Assembly: GCA_023249105.1 (NCBI GenBank)
Contig: JAHFDG010000012.1
Location: 1 to 64,000, forward strand
DNA from: Candidatus Methanoperedens sp.
Lineage (GTDB): Archaea; Halobacteriota; Methanosarcinia; Methanosarcinales; Methanoperedenaceae
Reading direction: 5' to 3'
DNA length: 64,000 nt
Made by a program: the position numbers and the translations under genes. Of the stretch, positions 42,912-52,261 are shown piece by piece; position 1 is the first letter of the stretch, and the number at the start of each line of letters is the position of its first letter. The notes beneath the pieces were generated by a model. That model did not search any database. It saw only the letters and a list, made by a program, of their open reading frames with translations, and was not told where the DNA came from.

Positions 42912-44078
42912 ATGAAGAAAATAAATTTCGAACGCCTGAATATACGGTTTGATAGAAATGAAATAGCTGGTTCACTTGGAGACTTGGGTACCTTTATCGT
43001 ATTTCTGGTTGGTGTTGTCACTATTTCAGGTATGAATCCTTCTCCAATACTGGTTTTCAGTGGGATTTTTAATATATTCAACGGCTTTGTATTCGGACTG
43101 CCAATGGCTATCCAGCCAATGAAAGCCATCGGAATCATAGCGATTTCCAATAAATTACCTTCTGCAACCATAATCGCCGCCGGTTTTTTGATGGGATTAA
43201 TTATACTTGTGTTATCCATGACCAGAGTTATTTCAAAATTAAATAATTACGTGCCTAATTGTGTGGTTCGCGGAATCCAGCTTGGTCTGGGGCTGATATT
43301 TTTAAAAACTGGTGCCGACCTGATAATGACAACAGGAAACTGGTCTGGATATGATAGCTATCTTACTGCATTGCTTGCGGCAGTAGCAGGATTTTTACTG
43401 ATCAATAATAAGAAAATCCCGGCTGCCCTGATTATTTTTGGCATCGGGATTTTATTAATGCTCCCTAATTTTAAATCCTCTATCTCTCTGGATCTTTATT
43501 CTCCTATTATTTCTATTCCTGATATGGGCTCTTTTTTATCAGCATCGTATCTGATGGTAATCCCACAGCTTCCCCTTACAATACTCAATTCCCTGATTGC
43601 AACTGCTGCACTTGTAAAAGATTACTATCCAAAACAGGCTGAAAAGGCGAATATAGATAAAATCGGTTTCAGTATGGGTCTCATGAACCTTTTTACAATG
43701 CCATTCGGCGCGATGCCTATGTGCCACGGTGCTGGCGGACTGGCTGCCCAGCATAGATTCGGTGCGCGCACCGGGGGTTCTGTTGTATTTCTTGGTATTG
43801 CAAAATTGCTGCTCGGACTGTTCTTAGGTGGCTCTGTGCTGCTATTTTCCAGGTCATTCCCTGTTAGCATACTGGGAACCATGATAATATTTGGGGGATT
43901 TGAGCTTTCCACTCACATAAAAGATGTGACAGCACACAAAGATGTGATTGTCATGCTGCTTGTAGCTGGCATTTCTTTTAGCGTTAACATAGCTTTTGGA
44001 TTCCTTGCAGGAATGATACTTTCTTACTACTGGAAATTCAACGGCCACGATTATATAAAAAAGGAGATACATGGATAA
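42912..44078 (+). CDS. MOT1-type molybdate (or sulfate) transporter
   Basis: The 388-residue protein has about ten helices and the family's motif GSLGDLGTFIVFLVGVV near residue 20, with PMAIQPMKAIG at about 60. A second half holds AMPMCHGAGGLAAQHRFGARTGGS at about 275. MOT1-family (MFS_MOT1) proteins take up molybdate or sulfate. Its place between moeA and the FmdE gene, overlapped by the next gene, argues for molybdate supply to cofactor assembly. Confidence 0.85.
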   Translation: MKKINFERLNIRFDRNEIAGSLGDLGTFIVFLVGVVTISGMNPSPILVFSGIFNIFNGFVFGLPMAIQPMKAIGIIAISNKLPSATIIAAGFLMGLIILVLSMTRVISKLNNYVPNCVVRGIQLGLGLIFLKTGADLIMTTGNWSGYDSYLTALLAAVAGFLLINNKKIPAALIIFGIGILLMLPNFKSSISLDLYSPIISIPDMGSFLSASYLMVIPQLPLTILNSLIATAALVKDYYPKQAEKANIDKIGFSMGLMNLFTMPFGAMPMCHGAGGLAAQHRFGARTGGSVVFLGIAKLLLGLFLGGSVLLFSRSFPVSILGTMIIFGGFELSTHIKDVTAHKDVIVMLLVAGISFSVNIAFGFLAGMILSYYWKFNGHDYIKKEIHG

Positions 44079-44652
44079 CAAAATCGTAAGTCTTGCAATA
44101 GACCTTCACGGCCATCTGGCGCCGGGCATTGCTCTTGGATTAAGGATGAGTGAGATCGCACTTTCACGAACGAACACCAAAAAGGGAGATAAGCATCTTA
44201 TCGGGATATCAGAAACAGCACGATGCCTTGCAGATGCAATGCAGGCTGCAACCGGCTGCACTCTCGGACACGGGAATGCCTGTGTTGAAGACTATGGGAA
44301 ACTTGCCCTTACCATAGGGGATGTAAGGACGAAAAAGGGGGTGCGTATTGCACTAAAGGAAGATGCGAACAAGCACTCATCTCTTATGAACAAATGGATG
44401 ATGCGGCTTGGGAAACTCACCCATGAAGAGGAAGAAGAGCTTGGCATGCAATTACTGGATATGGATGAAAAATTCCTCTTAGTTCAGGATGTTGAGATTA
44501 ACAGGGATCAGAATTTCGAAAAATCCAGAATAGTAACATGCAGAGAATGCGGCAATTTGATACCTGAAAGCTTAACAGAAAATATGGAAAATGAAGTTTA
44601 TTGCAAAGCTTGCAGAGGCACTGCCTACTATAAATTATTGAGAATCCAGTAA
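44071..44652 (+). CDS. fmdE: FmdE-family protein with zinc ribbon
   Basis: The 193-residue protein has the FmdE fold: LAIDLHGHLAPGIALGLRMSEIA (about 5-28) and ARCLADAMQAATGCTLGHGNACVEDYGKLALTI (about 50-85). A C-terminal zinc ribbon, CRECGNLIPESLTENMENEVYCKACRG, follows. FmdE copurifies with molybdenum formylmethanofuran dehydrogenase; other members stand near molybdenum genes and are less defined. It overlaps the transporter gene by eight bases. Given the context it may serve molybdopterin-enzyme assembly rather than formylmethanofuran metabolism. Confidence 0.85.
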   Translation: MDNKIVSLAIDLHGHLAPGIALGLRMSEIALSRTNTKKGDKHLIGISETARCLADAMQAATGCTLGHGNACVEDYGKLALTIGDVRTKKGVRIALKEDANKHSSLMNKWMMRLGKLTHEEEEELGMQLLDMDEKFLLVQDVEINRDQNFEKSRIVTCRECGNLIPESLTENMENEVYCKACRGTAYYKLLRIQ

Positions 44653-44726
44653 TTTTTCCTGACACATTCGCTTGATGAAAAAAAAATCCAGCCGTCGTAA
44701 TGACAGCAGGATTTCCATCTGCTTCT

Positions 44727-47700
44727 TCAAACCTTTTGCAGTTTCACTTTGGTATCATAGAACACAGCGCTTCCGCCGGCCATGTCTGAAAGGCATGTAT
44801 TCTTCAGGTAAGGGTCAAGGAGCATTGCGGCGTTGGCGTGGATGCCCATGCCCCTTCTCTCATCGCCTTTTATTGTGTTGCCGTCGATGACAATGTCCCG
44901 CGAACCACTTGCCCAGTTGCCGAATCCCAGAACAAAAGTCACGACTCCGGGAGAAATTGTTTGAGTTACCTTGACCTTTCCTTCAATCGGTTTCTTTCCA
45001 GAAGCCTGCAAGTCCCATTCACCTGCGATGTTTGTGGGAGATGATACCTTGACCTTATCCCCGTCTTTCAGACCGAGCCTGGTGGCATCCTGTTCGCTTA
45101 TAAGAATGGCGTTCTCAGGCAGGAGAGATAGCATCCAGTAATCCACGTTCGTTCTGGACTTTGTCTGCGTGATATCCCTCTGTGTAATAAGCTGCAGGTC
45201 ATACTCAGGTGCGAACTTCAATTCATTGCCCTGGGAATCAGTTATCGGCATAAGGGATGGAAGACCATTGAACGACTTTCCTGTAATTGCGTTCTTTGTG
45301 GTAGCTGTCTTTTCCTGGTACATATTTATCAGGTTCTGACCGGATTTGCTGTACGTGTTCTTTATCCAGCCTTCGACCTTTCCCTTCTTGCCTGCCTCAA
45401 AGTCCTCAAAGGCGCCGCCGCGGTTGAGAACATATACGACCTTCTTCCAGTCTTTACCCGCAATCTTCTGCCACCGCCCGACATCGAATACTGTCTTTGG
45501 CAGATGCCTTCTTGCTTTTGTGAAAAGCTCGACCTCTGCATCACTGGCTTCGGGGGCTTTTGCGCTTGCAGCAACGTTTGCCACCATTCGTATGTAGTAG
45601 TCGTCCGGATGCTTCAAGTCCACACCTGTTTCGAACCCGTCCTTACCGAACCCGGGCAGGTTGGCCTTTTCGGCGATCCCCAGAAGCATTGCTTCAAGAC
45701 CGTGCGGCATCTCTTCGCCAAACACTTTGACTGTTTCAACAAGCGGAGGAGCAACAGGGTTCCTCACAGGCTGTACCTTGTAGATGAAGCTTGGATGCGA
45801 GCCAGGGAATTCCCACCGCTCAAGGTATGTTACATCAGGGAAGATGTAATCCGCATAAAGCGAAGTCACGCCCACTGTTATGTCATTGTATATGAACAGG
45901 GGTATTTTGTTTATATCAGAGAGTATCTCTATGTTGGTCTGCCCCCCGGGCAATGAATATGTGGGAGCTCCCATGTAATTTATGAGGATTTTGACCGGGT
46001 ACGGGTACGCATCGCCCACGCTCGGGATTATCTCCTGATATACGTCACTGCTCAGGTAATACCATGGACGCTTTGCCGGGTATCCGCTAAAGAGCGTAGT
46101 ATTCTCGTATTTAATACCGTAGCGTATGCTGTTTATGCCAAAGGCTGTTATCTTACCTGGCTGCTTTCCAATATCATACGCCCCGCTGCTCGTGCTGTAC
46201 GTGGAAAGCTGCGAAGAACCGCCAAGCCAGCTATTGTTGCCCAGCATCGTGTTCAGGAGCATCCATGAACCTACGTTGTAGAAACCATTCGTGTGCTGGC
46301 TTACCCCTCTGTGGACGTCCACGACAGCCTTTTTGCCGTGGGAGGTGAATTCAGCTGCCACTGCTGCAACATCTTCTTCCTTCGCTCCGCATATCTCTGC
46401 CCATTCCTTGATGCTCTTTTTCTGTGCTTCTTCTTTCACAAGCTGCATGGCACTCTTTACCGTAATGTCCTTGCCGTCCTTGCCTTTGAGCGTTGTAGAA
46501 ACGAACAGGTCGCCGACTACTGGAGCAGTTTCATCATACGGGTCAAATGCTACCGGTTTTCCTCCTACGAGCGTGATGAGTGGGTCCATCTCCACTTCTT
46601 CTTCCTTGTCCCCGATTTTCTCTTTCTTCTTTACCGCCGCTATGCCAAGGTCAGAGCCATATAGCAGTTTCCCCGGCTTTCCATCCGTCACAACAACAAG
46701 CCATGCGGCATTTGAAAACGTGGGCTCTTTCCCATCCGCTGCCGCTTTCTTGTTGGAGTTTCGTAAGTATTTCTCATCATATTTTTTATTTTCCACCATC
46801 CAGCGCAGCATTCCCCAGGCAAAAGCCGCATCTGTCCCGGGTTTTGTGGGTATCCATTTCCATGCCTTGGAGGCTTCTTTTGTAAACCTTGGGTTGAGCG
46901 TTACGAACTTGAGCCGCCCGGTGGAAAGCCCATCCATTACTTTCATAGCCCTGTTGGTGGGACCGTAATTTCCCTCAAAGAGCGTCGTGCCTACAAAGAT
47001 TATGAACTCGGAATTCGCTTCATCTGCCTGGAAATAGAATTTATCGCCGCCAGTCCACTTGTATTTCTTATCCTTGGCATCGTAGAGGTACTGCTCGCTC
47101 ATAGCCTTGCCTGTAAAGTACAGCGAACCCTGACATACCGTGGTATGACCGTGGGCGTTCACAGTGCCGCATGCAGCGGTAAATCGCTTGATCAGGTCGC
47201 TCCTGCCGCCTTTTAGCCTGCCCCACATGAACACTAACTGGTTATTCTTTGGACCAAGGTCAGGGTAGTCGGGGTCGATGAGTTTATCGATATTAGCCTT
47301 GAATTTCTCTTTGAATGCGGTTATGAGTTCTTTCTTCTTGTTAGCATCTTTCTCTGCCCAGATTTTGTCTATTTCTGAGGACATTTCTTTTGATATCTTC
47401 GGGTCACGAAGCGCCACCACATCCTTAAAGCCCTCTACATTGCGGTCTTCCTCACCCGGGACATGACTGAAAAGTTTTCCTCCATTCACTATTTCCTCGA
47501 TCGCCTTGTCGAAATCGATGGTCATCCATTTGTTCTCTCCGCGCTTCCCTGCCCTCTTTAAGACCTTTGTTATCCTGTAAGGGTCGTAGTAGGTCTGTAT
47601 CCCTGCCTGTCCCTTGGGGCACAGCCCGGCATCAATGACCGCCGCTTTTTCAAGAGGAGTTATATAATTGATGTGAGGATAAAGGTTCCAGGGAGAATAT

Positions 47701-47948
47701 GGATTGCCGTCTATTTTCGCAATATGGCCGTCCAGCGTTTTTACTTTAATCGGGCAGCCTGTGTTGCACTGCTGGCAGCTTGAGTACAATATATTCTCTG
47801 GTTTTGACAGCTCATAGGCAAAACGCTCAGGTTCAGCTCTTGCGATATTTACCAGGAATTCCTGGTGTCTATCGAAAAGCGAAGTTCCAAGTATTGCGCC
47901 TCCCACGACTGCTGTTGATCTTACAAAGTCCCTTCGTGTAATCTGCAT
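44727..47948 (-). CDS. ttrA: Tat-exported TtrA-like molybdopterin oxidoreductase (operon 2)
   Basis: The catalytic subunit has 1073 residues, near the length of tetrathionate reductase TtrA (about 1020). A Tat signal (ITRRDFVRSTAVVGGAILGTS) opens it. The cluster motif CQQCNTGCPIKV (about 58) with LCPKGQAG follows. The Mo ligand is probably Cys in AHGHTTVCQGSLYFTGKAMSEQ (about 271). Extra charged insertions (about 170-220 and 420-470) enlarge it. The gene order tatA, ttrB, ttrC, ttrA equals the ttrBCA order of enterobacteria. Selenate or arsenate reductase activity remains possible because the TtrA clade includes archaeal enzymes of mixed substrate. Confidence 0.85.
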   Translation of the reverse strand: MQITRRDFVRSTAVVGGAILGTSLFDRHQEFLVNIARAEPERFAYELSKPENILYSSCQQCNTGCPIKVKTLDGHIAKIDGNPYSPWNLYPHINYITPLEKAAVIDAGLCPKGQAGIQTYYDPYRITKVLKRAGKRGENKWMTIDFDKAIEEIVNGGKLFSHVPGEEDRNVEGFKDVVALRDPKISKEMSSEIDKIWAEKDANKKKELITAFKEKFKANIDKLIDPDYPDLGPKNNQLVFMWGRLKGGRSDLIKRFTAACGTVNAHGHTTVCQGSLYFTGKAMSEQYLYDAKDKKYKWTGGDKFYFQADEANSEFIIFVGTTLFEGNYGPTNRAMKVMDGLSTGRLKFVTLNPRFTKEASKAWKWIPTKPGTDAAFAWGMLRWMVENKKYDEKYLRNSNKKAAADGKEPTFSNAAWLVVVTDGKPGKLLYGSDLGIAAVKKKEKIGDKEEEVEMDPLITLVGGKPVAFDPYDETAPVVGDLFVSTTLKGKDGKDITVKSAMQLVKEEAQKKSIKEWAEICGAKEEDVAAVAAEFTSHGKKAVVDVHRGVSQHTNGFYNVGSWMLLNTMLGNNSWLGGSSQLSTYSTSSGAYDIGKQPGKITAFGINSIRYGIKYENTTLFSGYPAKRPWYYLSSDVYQEIIPSVGDAYPYPVKILINYMGAPTYSLPGGQTNIEILSDINKIPLFIYNDITVGVTSLYADYIFPDVTYLERWEFPGSHPSFIYKVQPVRNPVAPPLVETVKVFGEEMPHGLEAMLLGIAEKANLPGFGKDGFETGVDLKHPDDYYIRMVANVAASAKAPEASDAEVELFTKARRHLPKTVFDVGRWQKIAGKDWKKVVYVLNRGGAFEDFEAGKKGKVEGWIKNTYSKSGQNLINMYQEKTATTKNAITGKSFNGLPSLMPITDSQGNELKFAPEYDLQLITQRDITQTKSRTNVDYWMLSLLPENAILISEQDATRLGLKDGDKVKVSSPTNIAGEWDLQASGKKPIEGKVKVTQTISPGVVTFVLGFGNWASGSRDIVIDGNTIKGDERRGMGIHANAAMLLDPYLKNTCLSDMAGGSAVFYDTKVKLQKV

Positions 47949-49082
47949 TTAATCCACCTCTTTAAATAACGATGTTATTGTTTTTTTTTCAATCAGTACC
48001 CTGTTTCCGATGATAATCAGAAGCGTTGCAAGAGCTAGAGCAAAAACGAACTCCAGCCATTCCATTGTACTTGGGAAATAACTGAAAGAAAGCCTTGAGT
48101 GCACAAATGCGGTCTCAAGTCCGGCAAGTTCCGGGACAGCCAGTCCGGGGATTACAATATTCAACTTGACACTTAAGGAGGATATTACTACAAAAAACGA
48201 GGCAAGAGCTACTGCCCATGCTTCCCGTCTTTTAAAGATAAGCAAACCCGCCGGCACAAGTAGGCTGCCAAATACGAAGAATCCCCAGAATACCCAGGCA
48301 AAAGGCCCGAATAATACGAGATCGATACTTGCTATATCTGCCGGTATCTTGGAATAATATATAGATAGGATATCGGAGAATTCGAGCAAGCCATAAAATA
48401 CTATTAAAAGAAGTATTGCACTGCCCATACTCCTGATGTTTTCTGCGTATTCATGTTTTTCTGGATTAAGTACGTATGCTGTAAAGGCAACAAGTGCAAT
48501 CCCCGAGAGCAGAGCAGCAGCAAGGAACATTATTGGCAATATCCCTGCATTCCAGTAGGGTCTTGCTCCAACTACCCCATATAATGCCCCGCCTCCTATC
48601 TCAAATGCGACTGCAACTATCATTCCTAATGCGGCAAGCTTTTTCACGTTCCTGCTTTCATCCGAAGTGAGCCAGAGCATTGCAATGAGTATAATCAGAT
48701 ATAGAGGATAGAGAATAAACATCCAGCCCATTACGGAACCCGTATTCAGGTGAAGCGCAGAGATGAATACCCTGAAAGGATGACCGATGTCTGCAAAAAC
48801 AAGGATCAAGCCGGGAATTCCGGTTGATAAAGCAATTATGAGTCCAAGTCTTTTTACTTTTTCAAGGCTTTTAATTTCAAAAACATAAGCTGCTGCTGAG
48901 AGAAGGAATGAACCTGCAGACAATCCCATAAAATATGCATAGGCAGCAACTCCCAGCCCCCAGGGAATATAACTCCCGATGTTTGCTTCAAGGTTCCCTG
49001 AGATGGCTTTCATAAACATCCCATAAGCTCCTATTATCAATGCAATTATCGCAACCCAGAATATTGGTTTCTCAAGTTTCAT
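47949..49082 (-). CDS. ttrC: NrfD/TtrC-type quinone-reactive membrane subunit (operon 2)
   Basis: The 377-residue polytopic protein has about nine helices with the NrfD pattern WGLGVAAYAYFMGLSAGSFLLSAAAYVFEIKSLEKVKRLG (about 42-80) and FADIGHPFRVF (about 100). It lies between the Fe-S and catalytic genes, ending one base before the latter begins. It is expected to oxidise menaquinol and pass electrons to the TtrB-like subunit. Confidence 0.9.
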   Translation of the reverse strand: MKLEKPIFWVAIIALIIGAYGMFMKAISGNLEANIGSYIPWGLGVAAYAYFMGLSAGSFLLSAAAYVFEIKSLEKVKRLGLIIALSTGIPGLILVFADIGHPFRVFISALHLNTGSVMGWMFILYPLYLIILIAMLWLTSDESRNVKKLAALGMIVAVAFEIGGGALYGVVGARPYWNAGILPIMFLAAALLSGIALVAFTAYVLNPEKHEYAENIRSMGSAILLLIVFYGLLEFSDILSIYYSKIPADIASIDLVLFGPFAWVFWGFFVFGSLLVPAGLLIFKRREAWAVALASFFVVISSLSVKLNIVIPGLAVPELAGLETAFVHSRLSFSYFPSTMEWLEFVFALALATLLIIIGNRVLIEKKTITSLFKEVD

Positions 49083-49093
49083 TTTTTTCCCTC

Positions 49094-49798
49094 CTACAAT
49101 AAATAAAATACCTGCGGATTTGTTCCTTTTTCTTCTTTGAGCCTCATTACCCTGGGATTTGCAATCAGTCTGCTCACCATACTTTCCGGGTCGTTTTTAT
49201 CCCCGAAGTAATTCACCCTGGCTATGCATGTTGTAACGCATGCAGGCAGCATTCCTACATTCAATCTATGTATGCAATAATGGCACTTTCTTGCATTTCC
49301 AATAGGCGATTTGCCGTCTTTTCTCTCCCATTTCTTTTCATACTCAAAGTTGGCTATCTGTTCATAAGGTTGAATGGCTGGGGTTTTTTTGGTATAATAT
49401 TCACCGAAGTCAGAAGTCCTGGCGCTGTACGGGCATGCAACGATACAATATCTGCATCCTATGCATCTATCATAATCCACGACAACAATCCCATCAGCAT
49501 TTTTCCATGTAGCGTTCACAGGACATACCGGGGTGCAGGGGGGGTTATCACACTGCATGCACGGTCTTGGCACGAATCTCCTGCCCACGTTGGGGTATTT
49601 TCCGAGCTCCTCCTCAAGTACAGGACGGTACACCACACCAGGCGGAAGTTTGTTTTCAGAAACGCATGCTATTGTGCATGCATGGCATCCAACACATTTC
49701 TTTAAATCTATAACCATTACCCAATGCCGTTCGTTGACAGGTTTTTCAAGGGCTCTGTTTAAATCACCCTGCATGGAAACCAAAATATCTTCACTCAT
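49094..49798 (-). CDS. ttrB: TtrB-like four-cluster ferredoxin subunit (operon 2)
   Basis: The 234-residue protein carries [11 protein letters not shown] (about 35), [14 protein letters not shown] (about 80), [12 protein letters not shown] (about 113) and the split set CHYC with PACVTTCIA (about 172-195), enough for four [4Fe-4S] clusters. It has an N-terminal 20-residue extension without signal peptide. It starts two bases after the tatA stop. Electron carrier between TtrC-like and TtrA-like subunits. Confidence 0.92.
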   Translation of the reverse strand: MSEDILVSMQGDLNRALEKPVNERHWVMVIDLKKCVGCHACTIACVSENKLPPGVVYRPVLEEELGKYPNVGRRFVPRPCMQCDNPPCTPVCPVNATWKNADGIVVVDYDRCIGCRYCIVACPYSARTSDFGEYYTKKTPAIQPYEQIANFEYEKKWERKDGKSPIGNARKCHYCIHRLNVGMLPACVTTCIARVNYFGDKNDPESMVSRLIANPRVMRLKEEKGTNPQVFYLL

Positions 49799-49799
49799 T

Positions 49800-49964
49800 T
49801 TATTCCCTCACCATTTCTTTCATTTCATTTTCAGATTCTATTCTTGCTTTCTTGAATTCTCCAGCCGATTTTCCAATAGAGCGCGCTAACCCGGGAAGCT
49901 TGCTCGCACCGAAAAGCAGAAGAACTAATGCAAAAACTATTATAATTTCCTGTGTTCCTATCAT
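49800..49964 (-). CDS. tatA: TatA translocase subunit (copy 2)
   Basis: The 54-residue TatA begins [47 protein letters not shown] and is close in sequence to the copy at 36963-37139. The ATG at 49964 fits family length; an upstream frame would add 13 unrelated residues. It opens operon 2 and lies two bases before ttrB. A second dedicated TatA for a second enzyme is unusual for one genome region. Confidence 0.95.
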   Translation of the reverse strand: MIGTQEIIIVFALVLLLFGASKLPGLARSIGKSAGEFKKARIESENEMKEMVRE

Positions 49965-50078
49965 AATACCCTCTATTAGCATTATCAATAAATCTCCATC
50001 CACCCGTTTTACCAGTATGATGCGGAATTCTTTATAAGATTTTATTATAGATATGCTAATAATGATGGGTTACAATGG

Positions 50079-50127
50079 TATATAAATTTTATTCAATTGA
50101 ATTATTTATTTTTGAAAAAAATTTCTA
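50079..50127 (-). promoter_or_regulatory. Promoter region of operon 2 with shared motif
   Basis: TATATAAA at 50079-50086, TTTATATA on the minus strand, is a candidate TATA box for tatA copy 2. GAAAAAAATTTCTA at 50114-50127 is identical to the core of the inverted repeat upstream of operon 1 (37210-37223). The 361-base spacer 49965-50325 also holds several AT-rich stretches that could promote the divergent PstS gene, but no gene. Confidence 0.45.
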
Positions 50128-50325
50128 TACAACTCTGGGCATTAAATATTCCCTTTAAGTCAGGCAAGATTCAAAAATAGAACAAAACATTAAATAATAT
50201 AATTTTATATAAATTTGTATGCTTTTTTTCACACTTAATTATATACCTATGTGAATTCTGCTAAATGCGTATCTAGGAAAAAACGGTATGAAAACCTAGT
50301 GCACGAGGAAACTGAGGTATTAATT

Positions 50326-51192
50326 ATGAAAAAACAATTAGTGGTTATGTTTTTCCTGATCATTTCTGTCATTGCGGCAGGATGTATAGGAGACACCACA
50401 AAAAACATAAAACAGCAAACAGAACTATCTGGTGTTCTGAAGCTTGACGGGTCAACAACCGTCTATCCGATAGCAAAAACAGCCGCGGAAGAGTTTATGA
50501 AACTCCACCCTGCAGTTACTATCGATGTACAGCAAAGCTCTACAGGTGAAGGGCTTGTAAAATTTTTAGCAGGCGAGACTGACATCTCGGATGCTACGCG
50601 GGCGCCCAAGGATCAGGAGTATGGAGATGCAAATAAAAAGGGCATGAGACTTCATATGACTATTATATCAAATGATGCCGTTGGTATAATTGTACATCCG
50701 AGCAACCCGCTCTCTGACCTTACGACCGCACAGTTAAAAGCCATCTACTTTGATGGGACAATAACCGACTGGAGCCAGCTTACAAACGGCACAAAGAAGG
50801 GTAAAATAAAAATATACAATACAGACCCCAAGATTTCAGGAACTGCTGAACTCTTTAACACTAAGATCCATGGTCAGGCGGATAAGCCCTATGTAAACGG
50901 GACAAAAATAATACACCCCACTCCCCTGATGATACCCACAATAAGGGACGACCCTGATGGTATCGCCTACACACCGGTGAACTGGATAAATAGCGATGTC
51001 AAGATGGTGAAGGTTAATGGAGTGGCACCGACACAGAAAACAATCCTTGATACATCATACTTGCTGTCAAGAAAGATGTATATGATAACCGACGGGGCGC
51101 CCAATGGACTTAAAAGAGAATTTATAAGTTTTATTTTAAGTGAACAGGGACAGGGCATCGTTCAAAAAGAAGGATTCATTCCAGTAACGTGA
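50326..51192 (+). CDS. PstS-like phosphate-type binding lipoprotein
   Basis: The 288-residue protein starts at ATG 50326, with GAGGT seven bases upstream. A signal and lipobox (VIAAGCIGD, Cys about 19) are followed by a PstS fold: LKLDGSTTVYPIAKTAAEEF, VQQSSTGEGLVKFLAGETDISDATRAP, and ISGTAELF. PstS proteins bind phosphate through such SSTG and TAE loops. No PstCAB follows; the next gene is a membrane receptor. It may act as a sensing protein for phosphate, arsenate or molybdate-like oxyanions instead of a transporter. Confidence 0.85.
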   Translation: MKKQLVVMFFLIISVIAAGCIGDTTKNIKQQTELSGVLKLDGSTTVYPIAKTAAEEFMKLHPAVTIDVQQSSTGEGLVKFLAGETDISDATRAPKDQEYGDANKKGMRLHMTIISNDAVGIIVHPSNPLSDLTTAQLKAIYFDGTITDWSQLTNGTKKGKIKIYNTDPKISGTAELFNTKIHGQADKPYVNGTKIIHPTPLMIPTIRDDPDGIAYTPVNWINSDVKMVKVNGVAPTQKTILDTSYLLSRKMYMITDGAPNGLKREFISFILSEQGQGIVQKEGFIPVT

Positions 51193-51203
51193 GGCGATAA
51201 ACA

Positions 51204-52013
51204 ATGAAAATAATGTATAAATTAATGAGCGGGTTCATATTACTTGTCCTGTTATTCTCAATAGCAGGAGCCGTGGTTATTTCAAACCTGAAAGTGATAG
51301 ATACTGTGAATGCACAGGTCGGCACTGACTTCGCAATAAACCAGTATGCAACAAATTATGAAAGAGGTGCCGGAAAAGTGCAGGTTGGAACTTACCTTTA
51401 CGCCCAGGGCAGCCAGGCAATGGGCAAACAACTGATTGATGAAGGAAAAGATGCCATGGCACAGAACAGGGAGAACCTGAAGAATACACTGAAAGACGAA
51501 GCCGCAAAAAAGGAACTGGGCGAGATAGAAAGAATTGAAAAACTTGCAATAGAAGCATCAAACGAAGTTGTTGTAAGAGTAAAAAATCCGGACAAGGATA
51601 CCAGCATACAGGAAAAGCACCTTAAACAGGACATGCATTTCCTGGAAGCAAGAGTGGATGCATTGAATCTTAAGCTTGGAACCTTTGTGGATAAGACCCA
51701 GGAAGATACTGCATCATCCCTTGAAGTGGCTCAAAAGAGCGGAAACCAGACGACTCGCATAACCCTCTACGCAATAGCAATATCGCTATTAATTGCCCTG
51801 ATCGTCTCGTTCATAGTGGCAAAGAAGATAACCGACCCGGTGAAAAATCTTACCAATGTTGCCAACAGGGTGAGTAAAGGGGACATGACAGAGAAGGTCG
51901 AAGTGTCGTCTTCGGATGAGATTGGAGACCTGGCGGAATCCTTCAAGCGCATGATAAATGCCTTTAAAGTGATGGAAGCAATGAGCAAAGAAGAAAGTGC
52001 TCCAAAAGGGTGA
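51204..52013 (+). CDS. Membrane receptor with four-helix sensor and HAMP, no output domain
   Basis: The 269-residue protein has a membrane helix at about 8-28, an extracellular helical bundle (30-185) like the 4HB_MCP domain, and a second helix (AISLLIALIVSFIVAKK, about 192-208). A HAMP domain (ITDPVKNLTNVANRVSKGDMTEKVEVSSSDEIGDLAESFKRM) follows. It stops about 20 residues later; neither a methyl-accepting signalling domain nor a kinase is present. It follows the PstS-like gene by 11 bases and precedes a 74-residue gene by six. Output must come from a partner, possibly that small protein. Confidence 0.85.
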   Translation: MKIMYKLMSGFILLVLLFSIAGAVVISNLKVIDTVNAQVGTDFAINQYATNYERGAGKVQVGTYLYAQGSQAMGKQLIDEGKDAMAQNRENLKNTLKDEAAKKELGEIERIEKLAIEASNEVVVRVKNPDKDTSIQEKHLKQDMHFLEARVDALNLKLGTFVDKTQEDTASSLEVAQKSGNQTTRITLYAIAISLLIALIVSFIVAKKITDPVKNLTNVANRVSKGDMTEKVEVSSSDEIGDLAESFKRMINAFKVMEAMSKEESAPKG

Positions 52014-52019
52014 TCAAGA

Positions 52020-52244
52020 ATGGCAATAAGTGATCAGGTAATTAAAATACTGGCTGAGGACATGGGCCCATCAGCCCAACCTTTTCTGGAGAGACAGTGC
52101 AAGTTCCACCTGAACAAAGACCCTGTGGCTCTTACGAGTTCGGATATCGAGGAACTGGCAAAATGGGTTCAAATAAGCTCAAAGTTAACACTTGGAGATG
52201 ATATTGCGAATAAGTTAAAGACAAAGGTTCTGGCTCTTAAATAA
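52020..52244 (+). CDS. Small protein downstream of the receptor
   Basis: The 74-residue protein begins MAISDQVIKILAEDMGPSAQPFLERQCKFHLNKDP and is helical with one Cys. The sequence DIEELAKWVQISSKLTLGDDIANKLKTKVLALK suggests a compact helical bundle. It is the last gene before a strong terminator and lies six bases after the receptor. Not recognised; it could be the cytoplasmic partner of the output-less receptor. Confidence 0.65.
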   Translation: MAISDQVIKILAEDMGPSAQPFLERQCKFHLNKDPVALTSSDIEELAKWVQISSKLTLGDDIANKLKTKVLALK

Positions 52245-52261
52245 AGCAAATTGATTAAAAT

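Noticed and set aside
46291-46968. Long open frame of 225 residues opposite ttrA
   Set aside because: It is antisense to a well-supported Tat-exported enzyme and is Ser/Phe-rich, as antisense frames of such genes usually are.
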